From NCBI RefSeq assembly GCF_900129295.1, contig NZ_FQUU01000009.1:124001-188000 (forward strand): 64,000 nucleotides of DNA. Reading direction: 5' to 3'. Shown here piece by piece: positions 17,885 to 25,344 of the stretch. Within the stretch, counting starts at the first letter, position 1. Each line of letters begins with the position of its first letter. The stretch comes from Flavisolibacter ginsengisoli DSM 18119. GTDB taxonomy: Bacteria; Bacteroidota; Bacteroidia; Chitinophagales; Chitinophagaceae. The notes beneath the pieces were generated by a model that was given only the letters and a program-made list of their open reading frames with translations, made no database searches and was not told where the DNA came from. A program made the position numbers and the translations under genes.

Positions 17885-18847
17885 TTATAAAACCACTTGT
17901 TTAGCTATATTGATATCTTGCCCGTTAGAAATGGAAACTATATAATTGCCTTTTATAGAGGTTGACACTAATACCTGGCCTTGAGGCTGATTGATGGTTT
18001 TCTCTTTTAATATTTGCCCCGAAAGTGATACAATACGCACAGATACAGCATTATTGATTCCTCCGGGAAATTGCAGTACAATATTGTTTGACATGGAGGC
18101 AACCCTGATCATTTCAGTATCCCTGCCTTTTATGGACTGTATAGATGTAAAGGCAAAACGACCATCGCGATCTACTTCTTTTATCCTGTAATACACTACC
18201 CTTGAACCAACAGCTCTATCAGTGTAAGAATAATTGTTTACTGACTGGGAAGTACCTGCAGCCTTCATTTGAGCAATAGATGCCCATGCGTTTCCATCGA
18301 AGCTGCGTTCTATCTCAAAATGATCTGAATTTATTTCAGTAGCTGTTGACCATTGCACCAGCACATTCCCTGACTTATAAGTAACATTAAAAGACAGGTT
18401 AGTAACAGGAAGGGGTGTTGCATTTACCCAGGAAAAGTAAGGCGCTGCAGCACTGGCGACCTGGAATCCTGATATAGAAGGCTCATTGCCCTTGAACACA
18501 ATAGAATTTCCAATGAATATTTTTTGGGAGGCCGAACCACCACCATTAATGAAACCACCTGCGACCTCTATTGTACCCGCCGCCATCTTAAGGGTTGAAT
18601 TATTTCCTTCAAAGTTAAGTACACCTTCTACCTTGATATAAACTGTGCCGCTAATCACTTCATCATCATTGATAATAACAGTTATGCCTTTTGGTATATT
18701 GATCGTATCTCCGGATTTAGGCAAACGGTTCAAGTCCCAGCTACTGGAAAGGTTCCAGTTAGCATTTGCTTTAGCTTTAATAACAGGAGTTGCAAAAGAG
18801 GAGGCACAAAAAAGGCTGAATACGAGCAGTGTGTATAAGTTTCTCAT
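17885..18847 (-). CDS. Secreted protein with N-terminal G8-like region and T9SS C-terminal sorting domain
   Basis: A 320-residue exported protein. A signal peptide (MRNLYTLLVFSLFCASSFA) comes first. Residues about 25-125 contain NWNLSSSWDLNRLPKSGD and repeated short beta strands resembling the G8/parallel-beta proteins of Bacteroidota. About residues 150-225 look like a fibronectin-type domain (TEINSDHFEIERSFDG, YYRIKEVDRDG). The last 75 residues (VRIVSLSGQILKEK, GNYIVSISNG) resemble a type A type IX secretion sorting domain, so the protein is probably sent to the cell surface or medium. Its binding target is unknown. Confidence 0.8.
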   Translation of the reverse strand: MRNLYTLLVFSLFCASSFATPVIKAKANANWNLSSSWDLNRLPKSGDTINIPKGITVIINDDEVISGTVYIKVEGVLNFEGNNSTLKMAAGTIEVAGGFINGGGSASQKIFIGNSIVFKGNEPSISGFQVASAAAPYFSWVNATPLPVTNLSFNVTYKSGNVLVQWSTATEINSDHFEIERSFDGNAWASIAQMKAAGTSQSVNNYSYTDRAVGSRVVYYRIKEVDRDGRFAFTSIQSIKGRDTEMIRVASMSNNIVLQFPGGINNAVSVRIVSLSGQILKEKTINQPQGQVLVSTSIKGNYIVSISNGQDINIAKQVVL

Positions 18848-19194
18848 TGTTACGGATTAGTTAGTTCCTTTAGGGTTGCTAAATGAAAAGACTAAGGATT
18901 CATAAGTAATACCACTTAGTTATTTTCAGTAGCGGGAGCAAAACTAATCAGCATTTTTTTAAAATGCAAGTAGTAGTACGAATATTCTTCAGTAAAAACC
19001 ACATATACAGAACAACACCTATAGGTAATAAACTATAAACCCCTTAGTAGTTTTCATTAATTCAGTTAAGAAAATCCCTCGTATTCACTTGTTTTCCACG
19101 CTGTTTATATATAATACCAAAGGATCTCATTTAAGATTCCCGGCTTGTATAAATAAGAATCTTACTAATTTCAGTCCTTCAATCCTTTACCAAC
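18848..19194. other. Non-coding stretch between two divergent genes
   Basis: About 350 bp, AT-rich. It must hold the promoters of the secreted T9SS-type protein (minus) and the sugar dehydrogenase (plus). I found no good TAnnTTTG box, no tRNA, no strong hairpin and no convincing small gene. Confidence 0.6.
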
Positions 19195-20388
19195 ATGTCT
19201 ATAGTTTTGAATTCACGTCTTTTTTTAAAGGCTTGCCTGGCAAGTACTTTATTTCTTTTCCTGTTTTCATGTAAAGAAAAAGAAGCCTCTACTTCAATAA
19301 AGACTGCTGATACAACACAGGCAGCCATCACTTCTCCTGACAGCTTATTTGCTAAATACAGTCTTGATAAGATCAAGCTGCAACCAGGCTTTAAGATCAA
19401 TGTATTTGCGGAAGTGCCCAATGCTCGCAGCATGTGCTGGGGTGCCAAAGGAACTTTATTTGTGGGCAATATGGGTGGCGGTAAGGTCTTTGCCGCAGTG
19501 GACAACGATAAAAACGGCGTAGCTGAAAAGGTATATACCATTGCTTCCGGATTGAACACACCTTGTGGGGTTGCCTTCAAAAACGGCAATTTATACGTCG
19601 CAGAGATCAATCGCATCCTGCGATATGATGATATTGAAAACCATCTTGATAATCCTCCTTCCTACAAGGTTATTTATGATAAGTATCCTACAGAAGGTTG
19701 GCATGGTTGGAAGTTCATTGCCTTTGGCCCTGATGGCAAATTATACGTACCCGTGGGTGCCCCGTGCAATGTTTGTGAACCCGATTCCATTCATGCATGT
19801 ATTACCAGGATCAACGATGATGGCACCGGCCTGGAAGTATTCGCTAAAGGCATCCGCAACAGCGTCGGCTTAGCCTGGCATCCCCAAACAGGCCAGTTAT
19901 GGTTCACCGATAATGGACGTGATGAATTAGGTGATAATGTACCCAGCGATGAACTCAATACAGCCCCTCAAAAAGGAATGCATTTCGGATTTCCTTATTG
20001 CCACCAGGGCGATATTCCTGACCCTAAATTCGGGCAAGGCAAGAATTGTGCTGATTATACACCCCCCGCTTTAAAACTTGGGCCTCACGTGGCATCTTTA
20101 GGCTTAAGATTCTATACAGGAAATATGTTCCCTGCTGAATATAAGAACCAGATGTTCATTGCTGAACATGGAAGCTGGAACCGGTCGCAGAAAATAGGCT
20201 ACCAGGTTGTTATGGTAAAGCTGGAAAATAACAAAGTGGTTCAAAGTACACCATTTGCTTCTGGCTGGTTACAACCAGGCGACTCCGTTATAGGACGTCC
20301 AGTAGATGTGGAAGTAGCCGCTGATGGTGCCCTGCTGGTGAGCGATGATAGCAAGGGAGCCATCTACCGCATCAGCTATTCAAAATAA
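19195..20388 (+). CDS. PQQ-type sugar (glucose/sorbosone) dehydrogenase, lipoprotein
   Basis: A 397-residue six-bladed beta-propeller oxidoreductase of the glucose/sorbosone dehydrogenase family. The N terminus has a lipoprotein signal ending in FLFSC (Cys about residue 26), so it should be membrane-anchored outside the cytoplasm. Visible: GWHGWKFIAFGPDGKLYVPVG, IRNSVGLAWHP, WFTDNGRDELGDNVPSDELN, HFGFPYCHQ and AEHGSWNRS, the repeated catalytic/metal-binding segments of these propellers. It probably oxidises an aldose or related substrate; the cofactor (PQQ) is inferred from the family. Confidence 0.87.
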   Translation: MSIVLNSRLFLKACLASTLFLFLFSCKEKEASTSIKTADTTQAAITSPDSLFAKYSLDKIKLQPGFKINVFAEVPNARSMCWGAKGTLFVGNMGGGKVFAAVDNDKNGVAEKVYTIASGLNTPCGVAFKNGNLYVAEINRILRYDDIENHLDNPPSYKVIYDKYPTEGWHGWKFIAFGPDGKLYVPVGAPCNVCEPDSIHACITRINDDGTGLEVFAKGIRNSVGLAWHPQTGQLWFTDNGRDELGDNVPSDELNTAPQKGMHFGFPYCHQGDIPDPKFGQGKNCADYTPPALKLGPHVASLGLRFYTGNMFPAEYKNQMFIAEHGSWNRSQKIGYQVVMVKLENNKVVQSTPFASGWLQPGDSVIGRPVDVEVAADGALLVSDDSKGAIYRISYSK

Positions 20389-20413
20389 TAATTAGGGAAA
20401 AGGTGTAAAGAAT

Positions 20414-21151
20414 TTAATCTTCTGCCACAGTGGAATCTGAGTTGACTATGCCCAGCTTTTCCACTGCCAGTTGTGCAGCTATCTGGGAAGCATCTTTTTT
20501 ATTGAAGGCCTTGCCCTGGGCAATTACTTTTCCATTGATCACGGCGCCTATGGTAAATAACCGGCGGCCGTTTTCCAGCTTTTCGTTGAGGGTCTCAAAT
20601 TCCAGTTGCTTGCCATTTTTGTTGGCCCAGCCATAGAGTTTGTTCTTGTGGTTGATCTCCAGGTTCTCCAGGTCCTCCACAAACATATGCGGGATGATGA
20701 TGCGCTCACTCACCCATTTACTTGTTTTCTTATATCCTTTGTCCAGGTACACAGCGCCTACCAGGGCTTCCAGTGTATTGCCAAAGATCTGGCTGGTCTT
20801 CAGTGAAGCATCCGCCTTATTATATACCGTTACTTTTTTAAGTCCCATTTTCACAGCAATATCATTCAATTGCTGGCGGTTCACCATTTTGCTTCTCATC
20901 TCGGTGAGAAAGCCTTCTTCCTTATAAGGATATCGTTTGAAAAGATAATCAGCAACAAGGGCGCTTAAAATGGCATCACCAAGGTATTCAAGACGTTCAT
21001 TGTTCTCGTCAAGTGTTTCTTTTACGGAGCGGTGGGTTAAGGCAGTTTTATACAAAGCAGCATTTCCGGGCGAGTAGCCCAAAACACCTTTCAATTGTTT
21101 TTTGAAAGAAGGATCAGTATGATTTTTATAGAATGCTTTCCAAAAATCCAC
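20414..21151 (-). CDS. rnc: Ribonuclease III
   Basis: A 245-residue double-strand-specific endoribonuclease for rRNA processing and mRNA turnover. The N-terminal catalytic domain has the signature NERLEYLGDAILSALVADYLF (about residue 52), TEMRSKMVNR, and GNTLEALVGAVYLDKGY with the second acidic set. The C-terminal dsRNA-binding domain ends with KDASQIAAQLAVEKLG. It starts at GTG (21151); no in-frame ATG upstream. It follows fabF by 46 bp in the acpP-fabF-rnc order common in bacteria. Confidence 0.95.
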   Translation of the reverse strand: MDFWKAFYKNHTDPSFKKQLKGVLGYSPGNAALYKTALTHRSVKETLDENNERLEYLGDAILSALVADYLFKRYPYKEEGFLTEMRSKMVNRQQLNDIAVKMGLKKVTVYNKADASLKTSQIFGNTLEALVGAVYLDKGYKKTSKWVSERIIIPHMFVEDLENLEINHKNKLYGWANKNGKQLEFETLNEKLENGRRLFTIGAVINGKVIAQGKAFNKKDASQIAAQLAVEKLGIVNSDSTVAED

Positions 21152-21197
21152 AAACTGTAAACTACAACTTTTTATGTGCAGAAAAAAAGACTATCCC

Positions 21198-22463
21198 TTA
21201 GGCTGAATATTTTTTAAATATGGTGCAGGCATTATGTCCTCCAAATCCAAAGGTGTTACTCAGGGCCGCATTAACTTCTCTTTTCTGAGCTTCCCAGAAT
21301 GTAAAGTTCAACCTTGAGTCCAGTTCAGGATCGTCTGTAAAATGATTGATGGTAGGTGGAACAATGTCGTTCTGCACAGCCATGATACAGGCAATACCTT
21401 CAATGACACCAGCCGCACCCAGGCAATGCCCTGTCATGGATTTGGTGGAGCTGATATTGAGGTCAAAAGCATGTTCACCAAAGACATCTATGATGGCTTT
21501 CACTTCAGCAATATCACCTAATGGCGTAGAGGTACCATGCGTGTTAATGTAATCAATATCGGAGGGTTGCATTTCAGCATCTGCCAGGGCCTGTATCATC
21601 ACATTTTTAGCGCCCAGTCCTTCCGGATGGGGTGCAGTGATGTGATGTGCATCAGCAGTGGCACCGCAGCCAGCTATTTCGCAATAGATCTTGGCGCCTC
21701 TTTTAATAGCATGCTCCAGTTCTTCAAAGATCAGGACACCTGCAGCTTCACCCATCACAAAGCCATCCCTGTCCTTATCATAAGGCCTGGAAGCAGTTTT
21801 AGGATCGTCATTACGCTCACTCAGGGCCTTCATGGCATTAAAACCACCCACACCTGCTTCGCTTACCACGCTTTCTGCACCACCCGTTACAATAACATCT
21901 GCCTTCCCCATTCGGATGAGGTTAAAAGCTTCCATCATAGCGTTCGTAGAAGAGGCGCAGGCACTTACTACAGCAAAGTTGGGTCCCCTGAAGCCATGCC
22001 TCATGGAAATATGTCCTGCTGCAATATCCAGGATCATCTTGGGAATAAAGAAAGGATTGAAGCGTGGAGTACCATCGCCATTGGCAAAATTGGTCACTTC
22101 TTCCTGGAAGGTGATCAAACCGCCAATACCACTGGCGAATATTACGCCTACTCGGTCCACATCCACATTGTCCCGGTCAATACCAGCATCCTTGACGGCC
22201 TGGTCACTGGCAACAACCGCAGTTTGGGTAAAGCGGTCAAGCTTACGGGCTTCTTTTCTATCTAAAAAATTAGTGGCGTCAAAATTCTTTATCTCGCAGG
22301 CAAACCGGGTTTTGAATTTTGATGCATCGAAATTGGTAATAAAGTCACAACCACTTACTCCATTGCGTAAATTATTCCAATACTCTGTTATCGAATTTCC
22401 CAAAGGCGTAATGGCCCCCATGCCCGTTACAACCACTCGTTTTAGCTCAATATGACGACCCAC
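21198..22463 (-). CDS. fabF: Beta-ketoacyl-ACP synthase II
   Basis: A 421-residue condensing enzyme that elongates acyl-ACP with malonyl-ACP in type II fatty acid synthesis. Visible: RVVVTGMGAITPLGN at the N terminus, the active-site Cys in SACASSTNAMMEA (about residue 170), the two catalytic His in NTHGTSTPLGD (about residue 310) and STKSMTGHCLGAAG (about residue 347), and NTFGFGGHN near the end. GTG at 22463 is taken as start. It lies after acpP with a strong hairpin between them. Confidence 0.95.
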   Translation of the reverse strand: MGRHIELKRVVVTGMGAITPLGNSITEYWNNLRNGVSGCDFITNFDASKFKTRFACEIKNFDATNFLDRKEARKLDRFTQTAVVASDQAVKDAGIDRDNVDVDRVGVIFASGIGGLITFQEEVTNFANGDGTPRFNPFFIPKMILDIAAGHISMRHGFRGPNFAVVSACASSTNAMMEAFNLIRMGKADVIVTGGAESVVSEAGVGGFNAMKALSERNDDPKTASRPYDKDRDGFVMGEAAGVLIFEELEHAIKRGAKIYCEIAGCGATADAHHITAPHPEGLGAKNVMIQALADAEMQPSDIDYINTHGTSTPLGDIAEVKAIIDVFGEHAFDLNISSTKSMTGHCLGAAGVIEGIACIMAVQNDIVPPTINHFTDDPELDSRLNFTFWEAQKREVNAALSNTFGFGGHNACTIFKKYSA

Positions 22464-22483
22464 AATAATATTTTATGTAAGAT

Positions 22484-22524
22484 AAAACCGCCTTCGCTGC
22501 CTAAACAGCCTGAAGGCGGATTTT
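22484..22524. terminator. Bidirectional-looking hairpin between acpP and fabF
   Basis: CCGCCTTC (22488-22495) pairs with GAAGGCGG (22512-22519), extended inside by GCTG (22496-22499) and CAGC (22506-22509) with a 2-nt bulge and a 6-nt loop. T runs follow on both strands (TTTT at 22484-22487 on minus, six T from 22521 on plus). On the minus strand it stands after acpP and 20 bp before the fabF start, so it probably trims or attenuates the transcript, leaving more acpP than fabF mRNA. Confidence 0.7.
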
Positions 22525-22550
22525 TTATAGTGCTCCATAAGGAACAACAA

Positions 22551-22787
22551 TTACTTTGCGTGCTCTTCAAGGTAAGATACAGCCTGGCCTACAGTGGTGA
22601 TGGTTTCAGCCTGCTCATCCGGAATTGAAATATTGAATTCTTTTTCAAACTCCATGATCAATTCTACCGTGTCTAAAGAATCAGCTCCCAAATCGTTTGT
22701 GAAAGAAGCTTCGTTGGTAACCTCCGCTTCATCAACTCCTAATTTGTCTACGATGATCTTTTTTACTCTTGCTGCAATGTCTGACAT
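22551..22787 (-). CDS. acpP: Acyl carrier protein
   Basis: A 78-residue acidic helical-bundle protein carrying acyl chains on 4'-phosphopantetheine. The attachment Ser is in [19 protein letters not shown] (Ser about residue 37). It serves FabF here and supplies the acyl donor for LpxA and substrates of FabZ (48178-50393). Length and sequence are typical. First gene of acpP-fabF-rnc. Confidence 0.97.
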   Translation of the reverse strand: MSDIAARVKKIIVDKLGVDEAEVTNEASFTNDLGADSLDTVELIMEFEKEFNISIPDEQAETITTVGQAVSYLEEHAK

Positions 22788-22813
22788 TTTGTAAAAGTTT
22801 GGTTATAGTGGTG

Positions 22814-22821
22814 CAAAAATA
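22814..22821 (-). promoter_or_regulatory. acpP promoter, -7 element TATTTTTG
   Basis: On the minus strand TATTTTTG matches TAnnTTTG, 26 bp before the acpP ATG. The region above it is very A/T-rich; no clear -33 TTTG at standard spacing. Confidence 0.5.
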
Positions 22822-22967
22822 TAAGTTTTTGGTTTATCTATCGTTTTGATCATTCTTTATACCCAAATACAAAAACTTTTCTTTTTTTCTCCAAATACCA
22901 TATAAAATTGGCATCTTGCCATCTGCACCAATATTTGTAAATTGAAACCATTCAACCCCAACTCCTA

Positions 22968-23396
22968 ATGGCATTAAAGATTATAGATCATGGTACGAAG
23001 GAATATGAGCAGATGATCAAGCTGCGTGATACCATTTTGCGCAAACCGCTTGGACTGGGTTTTACTCAAGAAGAACTGGATTCTGAAAAGAATAATTTAT
23101 TAATGGGGGCCTACGAAGACGACCAAATGCTGGGATGCTGTATGCTGGTGGAAGAAGAACCAGATACTGTCAGGCTACGCCAGATGGCCGTTTTGAACGA
23201 CCTGCAGGGTAAAGGTATTGGTAAAGCCCTGATGCAGTTTGCCGAAAACCTGGCCAGGGATAGGGGTTATAAAAGAATCACTATGCATGCCCGCAAGAAT
23301 GCACTGGGCTTCTACGAAAAAATGGGCTACAAAAAAACCGGTACTGAGTTTGAAGAAATCACAATACCGCATTATGTGATGGAAAAAGAATTGTAA
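22968..23396 (+). CDS. GNAT family N-acetyltransferase
   Basis: A 142-residue acetyltransferase with the acetyl-CoA-binding motif LRQMAVLNDLQGKGIGKALMQ (about residues 65-85, Q/RxxGxG/A type) and the C-terminal LGFYEKMGYKKTGTEFEE typical of GNAT proteins of the ElaA/YjcF kind. Substrate unknown. It stands alone between acpP (divergent) and a 380-bp non-coding stretch. Confidence 0.88.
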   Translation: MALKIIDHGTKEYEQMIKLRDTILRKPLGLGFTQEELDSEKNNLLMGAYEDDQMLGCCMLVEEEPDTVRLRQMAVLNDLQGKGIGKALMQFAENLARDRGYKRITMHARKNALGFYEKMGYKKTGTEFEEITIPHYVMEKEL

Positions 23397-23778
23397 GGGA
23401 TAAGTAAAAAATCAAATAAAAAGTCAAAAGAGTAAACAGGTTAACGGGTTGACAAGTTGTCAAGGAGGGATTACAGCACCTAAAGGAGCAACAATCACCA
23501 ATACAAACCTTCCCTATCTATAATTCCACAATAACCGCCATGAGTATCTAGGGCATGCTAAGTCATTCGCCATTACTTGTTCGATATTCTGCAGTTCTCT
23601 CCTTCTCTGCCTTGAACATTGAGCATTGAAAATTGATTATTGAAAATTTTCTTCCTTCAACCTAAGAAAGGACTGCTATCAAATGCCTATTCATCCAAAA
23701 CACTTCGACATTCTATATTCCTTGTTCTATTGTTCGATATTCCCACCTCCTCAATAAACCTATTTAATCCTGCAAATC
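23397..23778. repeat. Non-coding stretch with short decayed repeats
   Basis: A 380-bp gap that does not look coding. It holds a perfect 15-bp palindrome TTGACAAGTTGTCAA (23449-23463) within octamer-like copies of GGTTAAC/GGTTGAC/AGTTGTC, a 13-bp direct repeat TTGTTCGATATTC (23577-23589 and 23730-23742), and a heptamer array ATTGANN (23611-23648). No tRNA or terminator is evident. Confidence 0.6.
23611..23648 (+). repeat. Heptamer tandem repeat ATTGANN, five copies
   Basis: The units are CTTGAAC, ATTGAGC, ATTGAAA, ATTGATT and ATTGAAA, then ATT. The ATTGA core returns exactly every 7 bp while the last two bases vary. Confidence 0.6.
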
Positions 23779-24255
23779 CTAGTTCTTTATCTTCTCCTTC
23801 AGCATATGCCGCATCTGGTATATTTCATCAGAATTGGAAAAACTATCCTTGGGCACCAGGAAAAAAGAACGGCTGTCAAAATAGAGATGGAAGAAATGAG
23901 GTGTTTCCAGGAAATTGCTAACGGCTTTCCATGGATAGCTTCGTGATCCTCTTTCATTGCCAACTGAAAAAGAATCCGGGTCGAAGGTCATTATAAAATG
24001 ATCCTTAAATGTGGTGGCACGCCTGTAAACCATGCCTGGCAGGAAAAACCAAAAGCTCAGCATCAATATAAACCATAGAAAGGATCCAACTAAGAAGGCA
24101 AGCGGAAGTATCTTTTTAAAATAAAATAAAAAAGCTGATCCCAATGCAAAAACGTTGACCAGGATGATCATTAACCGTATCTCTTTCCTGCTCAGGAAAT
24201 GATAGCGCAGGGCCTGCAATACCTGTTTCTTGTCGTATGTAAATGAAACCTTCAT
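23779..24255 (-). CDS. YcxB-like membrane protein
   Basis: About 158 residues (an ATG at 24270 would add five). It begins MKVSFTYDKKQVLQALRYHF, has two membrane helices (about residues 28-45 and 52-75), and a C-terminal soluble part with FDPDSFSVGNERGSRSYPWKAVSNFLE and FFLVPKDSF, which matches the YcxB-like C-terminal domain pattern (a PH-like domain). Function unknown in the family. It precedes the terminator of the DksA-like gene; orientation is the same but it lies downstream. Confidence 0.72.
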   Translation of the reverse strand: MKVSFTYDKKQVLQALRYHFLSRKEIRLMIILVNVFALGSAFLFYFKKILPLAFLVGSFLWFILMLSFWFFLPGMVYRRATTFKDHFIMTFDPDSFSVGNERGSRSYPWKAVSNFLETPHFFHLYFDSRSFFLVPKDSFSNSDEIYQMRHMLKEKIKN

Positions 24256-24337
24256 TGAACTTGTTTCCATATATCCTGCCTATAAAATTAATACTCTTGT
24301 TCTCCACCTGTAAAATAGCAGAAAATTTCCTTGATAA

Positions 24338-24376
24338 TAAAAAAGCCTTGCTCCTCTTTAAGGGAACAAGGCTTTT
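24338..24376 (-). terminator. Terminator of the ileS/DksA-like transcript
   Basis: AAAAGCCTTG (24341-24350) pairs with CAAGGCTTTT (24367-24376), a 10-bp stem with a 16-nt loop, and the minus strand continues in a T run (A's at 24338-24344). It lies 17 bp after the stop of the DksA-like gene. Confidence 0.8.
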
Positions 24377-24392
24377 AAACTATAAATTCCAA

Positions 24393-25337
24393 TTATTTAT
24401 TCATCATTTGCTTGGCTTCAATGCTAAGGGTAGCATGAGGCACAGCACGTAAACGCGCTTTGTCTATCAGCTTTCCTGTAACTCGGCAAATGCCATAGGT
24501 TTTATTTTCAATGCGCATCATTGCCTTCTCCAGGTGATCTATGAACTGAATCTGCCTGCTGGCCATCTGGCTCAATTGTTCTCTTTCCATGCTCATGCTG
24601 CCGTCTTCCATTGTCATATAGCGGCCATCTTCCATATCACCACCTTCATCTTTACGTGTGATCAATCCTTGCAAATAAGCAAGTTCCTTTTTGGCTGTTT
24701 CAAGTTTTTTTCCAATCAACTCACGAAACTCCATCAATTCTGCATCTGAATACCTCATAGTAGGACCAGTTTGTTCTTTTTGTTGTGAATCCAATACCGA
24801 TTTTGTGAAATCTGGTTCGTACTTAACAGCCTTTGTTGTTGATGTTTTGGGGATCACCACCTTGGTAGGTTTAGGTGCTTCCTTTTTTGGTGCTTGTTGC
24901 AAAGGTTTAATTGCCGGCTTCACTTCCTGGTGCGATGGCCCTGTAACAGCCGGCTTTTTTACCGGGTCAGGGTGCTTTGCAGGCGCAGCCTTGGTGGGGG
25001 CAGGCGCTGCTTTCTTAGCAGGAACTTCAGCTTTCTTAGCCACTATGGGGGCAGTTTTTACAGAAGCGGCCTTTGGAGCAGGCTTCGCAGGAGCTTTGAC
25101 TCCTTTTTTTGGGGTTACTTCTTTCACTGCTGATTTTTTAGTTGCCGGGGCAGACTTTTTTGGCGCTGCTTTTTTGGGCGCTGCCTTAGCAGCAGCTTTT
25201 TTAGGTGCGGTTTTTACCGCATTTTTGGCAGTCGCTTTAGCCACCGGGCGGGTAGCAGTTTTGGTTGGTTTTGATGCTTTCACAGCTTTCCCGCCATTGG
25301 CGCGGGCAGGTTTTGACGCTTGCTTTTTAGTAGCCAT
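24393..25337 (-). CDS. DksA/TraR-like protein with histone-H1-like Lys/Ala/Pro-rich N-terminal tail
   Basis: A 314-residue protein in two parts. Residues 1 to about 190 are low-complexity Lys/Ala/Pro with repeats such as KKAAPKKAAPKK, resembling histone H1 tails. Residues about 195-310 form a DksA/TraR-type coiled coil (RYSDAELMEFRELIGKKLETAK) and a C-terminal finger region YGICRVTGKLIDKARLRAVPHAT. Of the four zinc-binding cysteines only the first remains, so zinc binding is probably lost. DksA proteins bind in the RNA polymerase secondary channel; the tail may bind nucleic acid. It follows ileS by 7 bp and is probably in its operon. Confidence 0.85.
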   Translation of the reverse strand: MATKKQASKPARANGGKAVKASKPTKTATRPVAKATAKNAVKTAPKKAAAKAAPKKAAPKKSAPATKKSAVKEVTPKKGVKAPAKPAPKAASVKTAPIVAKKAEVPAKKAAPAPTKAAPAKHPDPVKKPAVTGPSHQEVKPAIKPLQQAPKKEAPKPTKVVIPKTSTTKAVKYEPDFTKSVLDSQQKEQTGPTMRYSDAELMEFRELIGKKLETAKKELAYLQGLITRKDEGGDMEDGRYMTMEDGSMSMEREQLSQMASRQIQFIDHLEKAMMRIENKTYGICRVTGKLIDKARLRAVPHATLSIEAKQMMNK

Positions 25338-25344
25338 ACAATTT

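Noticed and set aside
21537-22265. Long open frame (242 codons) on the plus strand opposite fabF
   Set aside because: It lies wholly within fabF in antisense, its product has no recognisable motif and fabF is unmistakable.
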